Positions 39,365-52,725 of a DNA stretch of 64,000 nucleotides are shown piece after piece. How positions within the stretch are numbered: the stretch's first letter is position 1; every line of letters begins with the position of its first letter. The notes beneath the pieces are model-generated. The model saw only the letters and a program-made list of their open reading frames with translations, searched no databases and was not told the DNA's origin. The DNA comes from Carnegiea gigantea (taxonomy: Eukaryota > Streptophyta > Magnoliopsida > Caryophyllales > Cactaceae). Location of the stretch: assembly GCA_029747015.1 (NCBI GenBank), contig JAKOGI010003118.1:1-64000 (forward strand). The letters are read 5' to 3'. Made by a program: the position numbers and the translations under genes.

Positions 39365-42300
39365 TGATTTATGGTGAACATAAGGACATGTTCTTTTTCA
39401 ATCATATCCGGGGTCTATGCACCAGCCCAGGCTCGAGAAAAGGAACAGTTTTGGGATCACCTGGCCCGTATGAATAATGTCATTGACCTACCTTGGATGC
39501 TTGTCGGGGATTTTGATGAGCTAGAATTGCTGTCTGATAAACAGGGGGGTACCTCTCCATCTTTGCGTAGAACTAAACGTCTAAATGCTTTCATGACCAC
39601 AATGAATGCCGAATCCATTGTTGTAAATGGCAAACCTTTTACATGGAAGAAACATATTAATGGGTCATGGATTTTTGAAAAATTAGATCGAGGCATCGCA
39701 CGTGATGATTGTATTACTGTATATCCAAATTTACGCACCACCCATGGTTCTTTCACCTTTTCGAATCATTGTCCTATTATTATCACCACTGAACCTACTC
39801 ACAGGCTTAATGTTGCTCTCTCATTTCGCTTCCAGAATTTATGGATGAAATATCAACAACTGGATAGTATTGTCACTAAGACTTGGAAAATTCCTATTAA
39901 AGCCACTATGATGTTCCGATTTTCAAGAAAATTGAAAGCGCTTAAAAATAATATCAAACCTTGGACAAAATCGACATTTGGTAACTTTCAGGACAAGCTA
40001 CAACGTAACCTAGACAAAATCAGCTATGTGGAGGATAACCTTGTGAGTAACCCTACGAATCTCCAATTGAATAACTGGCTTAACCGGCTCATTAAACAGA
40101 GAGAAAAGATGTTATATAATCAAAAGTTCCGGGGGCACTTAGCGAGAAAGGAATGGCTTGTTAATGGTGATCGGAATTCAATGTATTTCCAAAAACAGGC
40201 CAATCAACGATGGAAACGCCAAGAAATCACGCGGTTAAAAGAAGATGCGGGTATCTGGATTGAGGACCCACATGCTATTAATCAAAAATTCCTATCTGAC
40301 TATACTGCTAGATACAAATCAGCTCATAGAACGCCCTAATCTTTTCCGAATTTGAATTTACCAGCATTAGTTACTAAGCAGGATAAAGACCTCCTTACAC
40401 TACTGCCGACCACGGAAGAAATTAAAAATGTAGTTTTCGATATCAACCCAAACAAAACTCCAGACCTAGATGGTTTCGGGGCGGATTTTTTTAAGAATTA
40501 CTAGACAGTGATTAGTGATGAACTGGTTCATTGTATTCAAGATTTCTTCCTTCATGGCAAATGAATGAATGAGATTAACCATGCGTTCATTACTTTAATT
40601 CCCAAATCATCGCAACCTCATTCCACCTCCCACTTTCGACCGATTAGTTTGTGCTCTACTATTTATAAAATTATAGCCAAAATTCTTGTCAGCTGTCTAC
40701 GGCCTTTGCTGGCAAAAACCATTTCCCCATTTCAAAGTGCGTTTATTCCTAGCAGATCCATTCATGATAACATCCTCGTTACTCATGAGATCATGACAAG
40801 TTTAAGATGATGAAAGGAAAATTGGCTTGGGCGGCTATCAAGCTCGACACGGAAAAAATCATACGATAAACTTGAATGGGATTTTCTCTTTGCATGCCTT
40901 ACTCAGATGGGCTTTCATCATCGATGGATTGGATGGATCAAGGAATGTGTAACAACAGTTTCGTACTCAATGTTAGTCAATGATTCTTCCCATGGCCTAT
41001 TCCAACCATCTCGGCGAATTAGGCAAGATGACCCGCTGTCACCTTACTTATTCATTTTATGCACGAATGCATTTTGCGCTGCATCATGTAAATTAGCCTC
41101 AACTCCGAAATTAGGAGTGGGGGTCCATATCTAAGCTAATTCCCCAATCATTCCATGCCTTTTCTTTGTGGATGACAGCCTTTTATTCTGCAAGGCGAGC
41201 CTCTCTTCCTGCACGAAATTGAAACAAGTCATTGATGATTTTTGTAAGCTATCTGGCCAAGTCATCAATTTTCATAAGTCATCTATCGTTGTTTCTAAAA
41301 ACACGTCTCATTCTCAAAAGCAGACTCTTACTTTAATTTTCAATATTTCTCATAACTAATCTCTAGGCAAGTACCTAGGGTGCAGTGTTCTAAGGTAAAC
41401 CTAAAGCATCCACCTTTTTTGAAATTCTAGGGAAAGCAACCGCTAGGATGGAGTCTTGGAAAGCAAATACCTTGTTTAAAGTTGGTAGAATAGTCTTAAT
41501 CCAAGCCAATTTAGAATCGCTACCGACTCACACGATGCAATGCTTTGAACTACCAAAAAAAATGACGACCATGTTGGATCGTGTTAGCAGACGTTTTTTT
41601 GGGAAGAAGTCCAATACGGATCAGGGTTTACCAATGATAGCTTGGGATAAAGTTTACCAATCTAAATGTCTTGGGGGCTTGGGATTGCGAAAAACTGATG
41701 TGGTCAACCTAGCTTTTCAAGGAAAGTCAGCTTGGAAGGTAGTGGGAGACAACGAGGGTCTGTGGACTGACATTATTAAACAGAAGTATTTAAGATCAAC
41801 CACCTTACTTGACTGCAAACCCAAAAGTACTGACTCCCCAATTTGGAAGAGTGTTTTATAAAGTAGTGTGATTATCAGGAAAGATATAAGATGGAAGGTG
41901 GGTAATGGACAGAATATTAGATTCTGGTGGGACAATTGGATTGATAATACTAATCTCGTGGACCTATCGGGTCTCGATTCTTCCACGATAGCTAATCCTC
42001 ATCTCAGAGTAAGTGAGGTTATCACAGACGACCACTACTGGGATGTCCGGGCTATCCGCTACCTCGTCAATCAAGATGACATTGTGCAGAAAATTATTAG
42101 GATACCGTTACCCTGTTTTCCAACTGAGGATACCTTTTGTTGGGGACTCACGGGATCTGGTGATTTCAGCACAAAAACTGTCACGTAGGCGACCCATAAT
42201 ACTTTTCAGGCCAACAATCCTAAATAGAGGTACACTTAGACCTAGAAACTGGATGTGATACCAAAGATCAAAATATTCTTGTGGCAAAAATTGTACAATG

Positions 42301-43290
42301 CCTTACCAACACAAAGAGGCCTCTTCAGAAGAGGCATGAACATTGAACCGGCATGCCCCTCTGTGGGGATGATATTGAAACCATTGATCATCTATTTTGG
42401 GAATGCTCTATAACCAAATAAGTGTGGACCTTAGCCCATCAACATAGATGGGTACTTCTACAGCAAACACAAGATGGTCAGTTCTCTTCTAACCAATTAT
42501 TCACAGCATATCGCCATCGTACTAATCCTAAAGACATTTTGAAAGTTGCATTTTTGCAGTGGCGTATATGGAAAAGCCGAAATGATTAGGTTTTCCAAGG
42601 TCGGCATGTTAACCCCATACGAATTCTGATTTCTGCAAAAAAAGATTTTGCAGAATGGCAAATCCGAACTTGCATGTCGGAGGGCTACTCTTCTAAGGAG
42701 ATCTCCTTTTCGCGTTCTGCCTCTAACTTTATTGTGAGGTGGAATGCCCCCCTCGAGGCTCCGTCAAACTCAACTTTGACGGATCCCTTTATCATAACTT
42801 TGCAGCGGGTGGCTTCATCATCAGACATTGGACGGGCAACCTAATCAAAGCGGGAGCAGCTTATGGAGATTCTTCTATTTTAGTTGCTGAGGCAAGAGCC
42901 TTACGTGATGGGGTACGTGAAGCCGTTAAATTAGGTATCAAGAATATTTGCATCGAAGGAGACAATGATATGGTCATAAAAGCGATTCAAGGGACTTTAC
43001 ACGTGTCATGGAAGATTCAGACGCTTGTTCACGACATCTCTAGCTATTTGAAGCTAATGGACCAAGTTTCCATTTCACACATTTATTGAGAGGCTAATAT
43101 AACTGTTGATTACTTAGCAAAAATGGGACATACAACCACAGCGACTACTGCATGGGAGTTCCCTCCCATGATTGTTTTTCAAGCTATCATGTATGCTGAT
43201 TTGATGGAGCGTGCTCTTGTAAGAAGAGGCGTCTAATCATTCCTTACCACTTACCACTTACCTTTGTTAAAAAAAAAAAAAAAAGCAAAA
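39365..43290 (+). pseudogene. 5'-truncated, dead L1-type LINE with RNase H domain
   Basis: Reading left to right: the C-terminal half of an AP-endonuclease-like domain (39371 onward: SIISGVYAP, WMLVGDFDE, LDRGIA, SNHCPI); a reverse transcriptase with HFRPISLCSTIYKIIAKIL at about 40630-40690, DDPLSPYLFILC near 41030 and the active-site FVDD at about 41166; a zinc-binding region (ETIDHLFWECS, about 42370); and an RNase H domain from about 42740 (NFDGS, EARALRDGV, EGDND). The tail is a run of A near 43268-43290. Stops and frameshifts at about 40337, 40501, 40562, 40808, 41131 and later make it non-functional. The first frame keeps 322 codons, so decay is moderate. Confidence 0.9.
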
Positions 43291-44720
43291 AAAAGAGGAG
43301 ATGTTCATTTTAGCTTGAAGTTTCACTTTTTATGTCTTCCAATTCCTTTCAACTTCTAGTGGTTTATTTCGGTTTTTTAATAGTTTGTTTCATGGTTGCT
43401 CTTGGTTCTTTGATGCTTATTTAAATTCCAACTCTTATCGACTCATTCCAACTCTTTTTTACTTACAAATTCAATCTTTTAACTGAAGAGAGCTTGCTCT
43501 AACCAACGAAAGTTACTTGTAGTGGGAAAAAGTAGAGCCGAAAGTCTTACAGGATGAAACAATAGGTTCAGAAGTAAAGTTTTAGACGGATGAAATAACA
43601 GATTTAACAATTTCATATTACTTTTCATGTACTACATATACGAAGATGTAGAATAATTTATTTGAAACTTTAGCAAACTGGAACATTTTTGGGTGATGAG
43701 GAAGCTCATTTTAACCTTTTAAAAAGCTACAAGATGGTTTAGTATGTTTACCCATTTAACATAATTTCAGTATTTTGTAGGTTACTGCTAAGCCAACAAC
43801 ACACTTAATAGATATTTTATTGACAATGAGTCCATTGTAAGGTGCTCAATTTGACGTAACTTTGAGCATTACTTGAAACAAATGTGCTTGCTTATTCAAA
43901 CTTGAAAGAAACCCACAAACACAGCCACGTATCAGTCTGTAACTTCTACAAGCATCATGCACCTTCCCCCTGTTACAACTTGCAACTCCTGTTATATTGG
44001 GTAATGGCCCCCAATGTTTTATGCCCCTTCAAATTTTGTTAAATATTCATTCTTAAGTTGTTCCCCCCCCCCCCCCTCTTTAATTTGTTCTAGCTTGTAC
44101 TTACTCTTCTGATTTTAATAAATACATTAGTTTAAATTATATAACTCATTCATTTTCCCCGGCCCATTAATAAGGGTGAATAAAGGGAATAAACAGTAGT
44201 GTTGGAAAAGTCTAACCCGACACGACAACGCGACATGAACCCGACCTGAAGTTATTTTTCAGTTTTGAGCAAATCTAAGCTATTTTCAAGACCCACACGA
44301 AATTGACCCGTTTATAAATGGGTAGACCCGACCCGACCTGTTTTCCAGCTCTAATAAACAACCAATTTTATACAATTACAACATCTAAAATTTTACATGA
44401 AATTTTTGATGGGGAACTCACCACAATACCATTTGTATTGACCAAAATTTGACATAAAAATAAGTTATTTAGTATTATATGATAAATTTTAATTTTAAAA
44501 TACTATATTGAACTATCACTGATTAATTCAAGTAGGTGAAGACTCATTGTTTAAAAATAAAATCTCATCTATATCTATAATGTAAGTACAAGTCTTAAAA
44601 ATAAATAAAATATTTTAAAGAAGAATCTATCCCTCTTTTAAATTAATAATGCTAGACTCTATAAAATAAGAAGATCAAATAATGAGATTTTAATCTAACA
44701 GTTAAAATTAAAACTACATA
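43291..44720. other. Intergenic region with hAT MITE copy 3
   Basis: AT-rich, with a C-run near 44063-44076 and the MITE at 44197-44353. No gene is recognised. Confidence 0.6.
44197..44353 (+). mobile_element. hAT-like MITE, copy 3 (157 bp, internally deleted)
   Basis: The left end is TAGTGTTGGAAAA and the right end CCAGCTCTA. The flanks ATAAACAG (44189-44196) and ATAAACAA (44354-44361) form an 8-bp target duplication with one mismatch. The sequence matches copies 1 and 2 but lacks their central part. Confidence 0.8.
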
Positions 44721-44810
44721 AATGTTAAATCTTTTATGTTCGATTTCCTTTCGGCCCTTCGCCATCTTTTCTTCCTGGCTTCTTTGTGTTACTTCTTCGT
44801 CAATCCAAGT

Positions 44811-44860
44811 CTCTCTCTCTCTCTCTCTCTCTCTCCCCCTCTCCCTCTCTCTTCATCCGA
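44811..44860. repeat. (TC)n tract in the probable 5' leader of the DUF1640 gene
   Basis: Pyrimidine-rich TC repeat some 300 bases upstream of the ATG at 45145. Such tracts are common in plant core promoters and leaders. The Leu/Ser-rich frames over it are artefacts. Confidence 0.7.
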
Positions 44861-45144
44861 GCATTGACCCACCAAGCTCTGCCCTTCCTCGCCTTACCTC
44901 CTCACAACTTCCCACGCTTTTCGCCATTCTTTCTCTCTCCTCTTCCGCCATTCTCTCTCTTTCACTCGCGCCTTTTTCTAATCCTTCTGGCGAATCAAAT
45001 TCAAATTCCTTAGCCAATACAATACTGGAAGAAATCCTCGCATAAAATCGTGCATTCAAGATACTCGTTCGTTTAATTCGACATTTTTGCTTGTTTTGAG
45101 GCACGATTTCTCTCTAGACTTTGGATTTGATTACGATTCTTTTG

Positions 45145-48100
45145 ATGGCTGCTTCTTCTAGTTGTAGGCGCGCGATTCAAGCCGGTTTGATTTCGCGTAG
45201 GATCTTCGCTAAATCGGGAGGTTTTGCGGTGCCGGAGCGTCAATTTTCACGATGCAGTTATCGCCAGATCTCTCAGCTTCATAGCTCCAATGGAAAGCGT
45301 GCATTTCTTGTCGATACTTTGGCGCTGGTACTTTCTTCTTTTTCTTCCAACATTTTGCGATTGATTCTCTATTTCTGTATTTGTGCTTATATGAAAAGAA
45401 TAATTGATATGAGCATATTTTGCTTATATGTGTTCGAATTCGTTTGCTAATTTTTGGACACCAGAACATTTTTCCGATTGATTCTTTGTGCTGTATTTTT
45501 TTGAGTTCTTAGGTTTCAATGTCTATGAAAAGAATAATTGATATGAGCATACTTTGCCTTATATATGTTCGAATTCGTTTGCTAATTTTTGGATACCAGA
45601 ACATTTTTCCGATTGATTGTGTATTTGTGCTGTATTTTTCGTAATCTTAGGTTTAATATCTCCAAAACAGAATTGTTGATTTTGAGCATAGTATGCATTA
45701 TATGTTTTCGAGTTCGTTTGCTAATTTTTGGATTCTAGAACCTAAGTGTGGAAAAATGATTATTTCTTTATGATTCAGCATTTTGAGTTTAAGGTATCAA
45801 AATCTGTTCAAGTTTAATCACTTTGAATATTATTAGACATTCAGGTATATATGTCGAATCATTTGATATCTCCAAGCGCCAGAACTTTACTGCCAATGTC
45901 TTTATGCAAACAATTCTATATGGCTGGAGTTATGGTTGTTGTGCTTTTGTGGAGTACTTGCTAGATTTTGCCTATAGTAATTTGAATTCATTGATGCGCT
46001 TGGACTTGAAGTACTGAAAGCTGGAACTGTGATTCTGAATTGGTTTTTGAAATTAATGTTTTTATGCTTTATGGGCAGTGGAGATGAACAGTGTAATGAC
46101 TTGTGCCTTTTGTGGATTTTGGTTTTCTTTGGCTATGCATGTGTGTGTTTGTGATTAGGTGAGGCGATTGGAGGCACAAGGCGTGCCATCAAAGCAGGCT
46201 GAAGCAATTACATCTGCAATCACTGAAGTTTTAAATGATAGTTTGGAGAACATCTCACAGTCCTTCGTTTCTATAGCAGAAATGCAGAAGGTACACTCTT
46301 GGTTCCATTATTTCTCTGCTTGATGAAGTATTGGCTTTGTTGCAATGAGATTTGGGATGTGTTTTTCCAGATTTCATCGTATCTTATTGCTTTTTTATTG
46401 TTTGAATCTGTGTAGACGGAAATGCTCCAGGAAGCTACCATTTCAAGGTTTAAATCTGAAGTACAAAGTTCCCAGGTATAATGGGCTTCCGTTGCCCCAA
46501 AATTTATTTCTTATCAAATCAAAGAATAATTGTGTTGTTGCTCGTTCTCACCAATATCTGTCTGATACCTTCGATTGCTTCACTGTCCAAGCGAAATATA
46601 TGCAAACACTTTATTGTGAAGATATTTTCTGAGAATGTTTTGTAATATATGGAGCTAATGGATGTTTAGTTTGGGTTGGATGACTTGCAATCTTGCAGGC
46701 ATGTTGGCTTGATTTTGTGGGTCAGACTTCTCAGCAGTCATATCTAGTAATTTATGAGGTTTCTAATCTAAAAGTTAGTACATAAAACCCTAAATGAAGC
46801 CAAACTGTACCCTGGAACGGGGGGAGAGAGAGGCGGTTTCTTTCGTCCTGTTCTTTCCCCTCCTAAGGTTGTAGCCTTTAGCAGCTTACTCCCAGTATTT
46901 TAGAGGGATTGTTTCCAGCGGACCTGGGGTTTAAAAACTGTTCTTGCAGAGTCCTCCACAGTAAAAGAAGTATCGGACAGGCGAGTGAGGCAGTGGTTTG
47001 CTCAACTATAATCCATGATGAAAAATGGTCCAAATCTTTACCTGAAAGTGAAACAATAGAAATTTTATGAAAAAATTGTGGTGATTGAGAATCCCTTGGA
47101 CAGTAGCATCAAAATGACTGTAAACATTGCTTTTGATGGAGGGAATAAATTATAAAATTTTTGCTCTTCTCCTTAATCATGCTTTTTGAGGCCTTTTTGC
47201 GGTTGTCTAGTAGATACTTGGATGTGTCCCTGCCTCTATGGTAGACTTGTGAGGAACTGAATTTCAGTGCATTGTTATCCTCAATTATGAGACCAATGAG
47301 GATATAAAATGGTTGACAATGTTGGAGATTCTGGACAGTTTCCTCTGTGTTTATCAAACTGGTGAGTGGTGACTTATAACTTGTTCTACAGAGCATTTTC
47401 CACAAACTTATAATAGAGATTCTGCATCTCCTTCATCATTACTGTTCTGTAAAGCACTTCTACACAGCTGATCTTTTATTTTTCAGTTGCTATTGGTGAT
47501 TTCTCCTTGTATCAATATTTCACGTCAATATGTTTTGCTTGTTGAGAGTGAAAACATTTATGTAAATTCATTAGATTTGAACCTGTTTGCTATAAATTCA
47601 AGTGTTTAGCAGGGTGTAAATGATGAATATTGTTGCACTAATTGCCTAGTGCCTTTCTCCCTTATGTTGCAGGAATTTAATATAGATAGCTTTGTAGACA
47701 TGATAGTTATGTTCTTCTTCTGAAGTGTTTTGATTGTTGCAGGATCACCATTTTTCCTTGTTGCAACGGGAGACCGAGAAGCTTCAAGGTGATATAGAAA
47801 AGTTGCGCAGTGAGCTGAAGTGAGTACTATTTCATGCCTGGTGTTTTGAAGATACTTTTTCTACACTGAACCAGATTTGTTCTCTTTGATTATAGCTGAC
47901 ATATTGAATGCAACCTTGCTCGGACAGGTACGAGATTGACAAAGTCACAGCTGGACAGCGTCTTGATTTAAATCTTGAGAGAGGGTGAGGAGCAATCTCT
48001 TCTTAATCACTCTAATTTTCAAGTTTCTGCTGTAACTTTCTCATGGCGCTTTGACTCCAGCTGTATATTTTGTTAAACTGACTATAGGCGCATACGTGAT

Positions 48101-48868
48101 GAGCTTGCTGATCAGAAAGCAGAAACGAGCAACCTTACAAACAAACTTGATCGAGTAAGTAGGCACCTCTTATCCCAAGGATTGAAACTATTTTGATTCT
48201 CAATAAGTTACCCCTCTCTCTCTCTCTCTCTCTTCTTTTTTTAAGGGATGGTGGGTGTGGAGGGTGTAGTTCGCCAATGGATGAATATTACTGTTCTATG
48301 AGAACCTGTGAAATTCTTTAAGTTCTGGAAGCCATGCCTGAAGGATTTGAGAAATCACTGAAAGGCAATAGCCACTACTTTCAGCTGTCACTTCTGTCAC
48401 TCGCATCTTAACCACCCAGAAACGAGACATGTCTGAAACTGGAATTAGGTGACCTATGTCATTAGTGTAGTTCTATCGGATTCTTAACTTGTTTTTCGCA
48501 GAGGCACACATCTGACTCGCACGACAGTTGTAACCGCTTCCAACCCATGCTTTCCTATTTAGCGTCACGCCAAACTCCCCGAAGAGGGGCATCCGCACTG
48601 GATACAGGTTCTAATGTCATTCCCCTGTATAAGAGATGACTTGTATCCATTGAGTTTTGGCCCAATTTCTAATTAGATGCTTAGGAATCTGTTGCTATAC
48701 ATACAATGCTGGACTGCTCACCTATTGGTTGGGAATATGATTTTTCAGGAAATTCATGCACTGAGGGCAGGACTGGAAGCAGCGAAGTATGATGTGATCA
48801 AATACTGCATCGGTACACTCGTCTCCATTTCAGCAGTTGGTCTTGCTGTAGTCCGAATCTTGTTGTAG
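45145..48868 (+). CDS. Mitochondrial coiled-coil protein, DUF1640/FMP32 (MCUR1-like) family
   Basis: Seven coding exons: 45145-45327, 46159-46290, 46416-46475, 47743-47819, 47928-47984, 48088-48154 and 48749-48868. They join in frame to 231 residues. The N-terminus (MAASSSCRRAIQAGLISRRI...) is Arg/Ser-rich without acidic residues, a mitochondrial presequence. Residues about 59-105 (VDTLALVRRLEAQGVPSKQA...AITEVL) are the conserved family core. A coiled coil follows (about 125-195: LLQRETEKLQGDIEKLRSEL, ...LRAGLEAAKYDV). The C-terminus is a single membrane helix (YCIGTLVSISAVGLAVVRIL). Related yeast and animal proteins sit in the inner mitochondrial membrane; the plant role is not settled. Intron 1 has a tandem triplication. 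A TTG-initiated extension upstream was rejected in favour of the first ATG. Confidence 0.93.
45389..45745. repeat. Tandem triplication in intron 1 of the DUF1640 gene
   Basis: Units of about 135-144 bp start with ATGAAAAGAATAATTGATAT (45391 and 45535; degenerate in the third) and contain TTCGAATTCGTTTGCTAATT (near 45433, 45569 and 45707). The first two units are almost identical and the third has diverged. Confidence 0.85.
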
Positions 48869-50178
48869 GTACCTCGTAAGTCATAAGCGACGATCATAGA
48901 AACTGTATAATCATTCTTTTCCAAGGCCACTAGGATCGTCAAAGTAAATTCAATACCATGCTTAATTCAAACTCGTTCTCATCAGGTAGTGTTTTTTTCC
49001 TCAGCCAGATGAGAAAACCTAGCCGTCATCTCTCATTGTCTTCATTGGATTACTGATGGAGGATTAATTGTTTAGTACACATCAGTTAGAAATTGCTTGG
49101 TGCGTGTATTTTCCTTCCTTTTGTATTGCAAAGCCTGTATCATACTCCTAGAAGTACATACTGTCACAAGCTACGTCAGCGCCACATATTAAAAGTTGGC
49201 TATAGGACAAATACACGCTGGAAAAATATATATACGTGGCCAGTGGGAGTACACACTCCCAAGTGTATGATATATATTACTTTCTGTATTGTATTTCTTT
49301 TGGAATGTCTGGGATATTTCAGCGACTGTATTAAAGAATGGCCTAAACCTAGAAAGGTACATATGTTAGCTGTTACAAAAAGGTCAGAAGGAAGCAATTG
49401 GTGATAATATTTAATTTCAATATAACATGGCAGTGTTCATTTAGTTCTGGTTACAATTCTTTAGTTAACGCCCTTCCTCTCCCCCCCCCCCCCCAAAAAA
49501 AAAAACAAACAAAAAAATAAATAAATAAGAAAACCCCAAAAAAATCTCAAAACGTCAATTCTTTGATAAATTTTCAACCAGTACTTGTTTCCATTGTTAT
49601 CCTAAACAATGCGAATTGATACTTGCCCACCTATATTTGTCATCAAAAATATCTTTTTCTTGAATCCTATAAATATCTTTTTCTTGAATCCTATAAATAT
49701 TTGTGCCTGGATGGCGGCTCAAGATCAGCCACATTCAAACCAACTATTCCTTGAGTGAGAAGGCTCTACCCTGTGGACATGCTCTTGAATGCCACCGGTT
49801 TCGCTTGGTGGGCTAGGAATGCTCGGCTTATCAATTTATCTGATAAACTAGAAGGATTTCATGCCTGCTTTTCATGAAAAAATACCAATTTCGTCAAATA
49901 GGTCAACTATTCAATCAAATGATATTGAGCGTCAAAGTTTGCTTTCCATCAAAAATTAATGTTTGCGTTGGTTGAAATTCCGTTTGAAACAACATAGACA
50001 CATTTAATGTTTTTGCATATACCTAAATTTGGGTATGAGTATGGGATGGAAGCAGCGCTTCATTTTCGAGTACAGGCTCTATAGGCCAATTATCAATTTT
50101 ACAGAGCTCTAACAGAAGTTCCAACAATAACTTAGCAAGAGATTTTAAGCAATATGAACGAAAAGATGGTATAGTGCT
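48869..50178. other. Intergenic region between the DUF1640 and CYP84A genes
   Basis: This convergent spacer contains both 3' UTRs. A C-run/A-run junction lies near 49481-49530, and a 28-30 bp direct repeat (ATATCTTTTTCTTGAATCCT) lies near 49650-49690. No gene is recognised. Confidence 0.6.
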
Positions 50179-52074
50179 TTAAATTCTGCAACGTAAACGA
50201 TTAGTAGGGACAGCAACAAGCCTGGTAGCCTTGGGGGCTGTAAGCCCAAACATATCCTCCATGTTAAGCTCACTAGGCTTCATTCCATTAGGAAGCTCCC
50301 ACTTAAAACAATGGCAAAGATGGGCAACAGCCAACTCCAATGCATACAACCCGAGTTGCATACCCGGGCACGACCTCCGACCCGACCCGAATGGAATGAA
50401 TTCAAAGTCACTCCCCTTGAAGTCTGGGGCACCTGCCTGCATGAACCGGGCTGGGTTGAACCTATCCGGATCATCCCACACAGTTGGGTCCCGCCCGATA
50501 GCCCATGCATTGATCATGACCCGAGACCCGGCCGGGATGAAGTACGGGCCCACAGTGGTGGGCTCGGCGGTCTCGTGGAGGAGGAGGGGTATGGGTGGGT
50601 GGAGTCTTAGGGTCTCCTTGATCACATATTTGAGGTATGTGAGCTGGTCAAGATGGGCTTCTTGGACAGTGTGGTGGAGGCCCACTACACTTTCTAGCTC
50701 TTGTTGGACCTTTTTGAGCTCTTCTGGGCTTCTCATTAGCTCTGCCATGGCCCATTCAATTGCTGAGGCAACTGTTTCTGTTCCTCCAAACATCACATCC
50801 TACACACCAGCATAACAACATAACGGAATCATATTTCTATCTCCATAAACATCAATAGGAAAGGAGTATGATCTTGTTATTTTCATTATGTTTTTTTATT
50901 ATGATTGTTGTGCGTGTTTTTTTTAGAAACTGTACTTGGCTTTTCATTTTGTGGGCGAGATTCAAACACTAGTATATAATAACTCTCACAGATTTTATCA
51001 GTTGAGTTACCTGACACCAATATCAATTCATTTTTTAAAAATCATAATAACAATGTTTTCAAAAATAGTAGAAAATCATGCATGTTCCTTCCTACTAAAT
51101 ACTATTTATATTTTTTGAAAAAAATAAATCATACTGTCATCATGACTTACCATAATAATTGCTTTGATATGATCCCTAGTGAAATGAATAGAAGATTGAA
51201 GATCATCTGCCTCATTTTTGTCATCATCATCTTTATCTTTGTAAAAATCTAGCAGCTCATCCACCATATCTGCATCCACTTGCTCATTGCCTTTCTCTCT
51301 CCTCCTCCTCTTCTCCATATGATCATCAATGATCTTATCAATGAACCCATCAAGTGAATCCCTAGCCATTTTGAGCCTCTTGTTGAAATCTTTTGCATGG
51401 ACCCACCCCAACCATGGAATAAAATCAGCAATATTGAAAGCCCCAAACAGCTTGGAAAACTCTTGCATTATTGATATGAACTTCTCTTGACCCTCTCTGA
51501 AGTCTGACCCAAATGCGGCCCGGTAAGTTATGTTCCGGGTCAGTCCAAACACCAACTCCCCAATGTTCACAAGTGACCCGACCCGGCCCATTATGGATTG
51601 GGTCATGGACTCCACTTCTTCACGGACCGAGGCCCATGACTCGGCCCGTTTTCTACTGAAGAGCTTCATAACACAAATCTTCCTCATTTGCCTCCAAAAT
51701 GGGCCGTAGTTAGCAAAGGCCATGTCGGCCCGATCATAGGTAAGGTAGGTGATAGCAATGGTGGCGGGCCGGTTAGCGAAAACGCCATCTTGGGCTTGGA
51801 GCACTTCCCGGGCCATGTCCGCCGTCGAAACAGCCACCATGTGTAGAACCCCAATCTTCAAATGGAGAAGCCCACCATAGGTTTGGGCTAGTTGAGCCAA
51901 CCCGCGGTGGGTCAATTGGTCCATCATGAGCATGTTGCCTACTATTGGTAAGCCTTTTGGGCCGGGTGGGTAGGGCCTTTTTCGGCTTAAAATAACCAAT
52001 AAGATGAGGAGAGAGAGGAAGAACGATAGGAGGATTTTTGTGAAGGGTTGAAGGTCTTGGATTATGTTTTTCAT
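50179..52074 (-). CDS. F5H: Cytochrome P450, CYP84A-like ferulate/coniferaldehyde 5-hydroxylase
   Basis: An ER-anchored monooxygenase that adds the 5-hydroxyl group leading to syringyl lignin and sinapate esters. Two exons, 51151-52074 and 50179-50799, join in frame to 514 residues, close to the family length. It has an N-terminal anchor (ILLSFFLSLLILLVIL, about 14-29), a proline hinge (PYPPGPKGLP), the I-helix FGGTET (about 312-317), KETLR (Glu370, Arg373), FNPARF, and the heme-binding FGSGRRSCPG with Cys at about 452. The phrase IADFIPWLGW is typical of CYP84A among class A P450s. The single intron lies just before the I-helix (IIM, then DVMFGGTE). TATATAAA at 52125-52132 (minus strand) is a likely TATA box giving a short leader. 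The subfamily call rests on recognised motifs, not on a search. Confidence 0.92.
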
Positions 52075-52124
52075 GGCTGTTTATTAAGAATAAACGTTGA
52101 ATAGAAAAACAATAAAATCGAGAG

Positions 52125-52132
52125 TTTATATA
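52125..52132 (-). promoter_or_regulatory. TATA box of the CYP84A-like gene
   Basis: TATATAAA on the minus strand, about 50 bases upstream of the start codon. Confidence 0.6.
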
Positions 52133-52657
52133 AAGTCCTAGTATATATATCCTTGCTTGAGAAAAGAAAAGGTCACATGAATTTTTGATGCAGAGAACAT
52201 TATCTTAGCTTGATGTATTTCCATGTATTGCCTTATGATTGAGAGTTCACATACAAACTTGATGATTTTCTTTCATTTACATACAAATACTTTGAATTAT
52301 TGTGATTTCTTTCTTATTTAATTTCATATACAATTTCTCTTCCTCCCTTCCCCTCTTTTTTTTTTCTTTCGGCGCAGGGAAGGCAAATAACTATAACCCT
52401 TTGAATATATGTTATGGAACATCAATAAGAAATATATATATTATGCTTTGATAACAAGAAATTGGGAATGATAGAAATTATGATAATTTACTATAATTTG
52501 TCTACATAGTTTTGGAAAAATCTCTATCGCAATAGAATTTTAAATTTTAAATTTTATTACTTAAAATGAAAAAATAATTAAATGCTACAAATGGTGAATT
52601 AGATATAGTAATCTTTTTGTTTTACGCTTAAAAAGAGAGGGAGCGCAAGTATGGGGA

Positions 52658-52660
<3 letters not shown>

Positions 52661-52721
<61 letters not shown>
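52661..52721. repeat. (TA)n microsatellite
   Basis: About 30 uninterrupted TA dinucleotides upstream of the CYP84A-like gene. Confidence 0.95.

Positions 52722-52725
<4 letters not shown>

Noticed and set aside
44722..45104. Leu/Ser-rich frames upstream of the DUF1640 gene
   Set aside because: The sequence is a TC-repeat leader; the real start is the ATG at 45145 with a mitochondrial presequence.
50231..50815. 194-codon + strand frame over CYP84A exon 2
   Set aside because: It is antisense to a clearly conserved P450 exon and is a codon-bias shadow.
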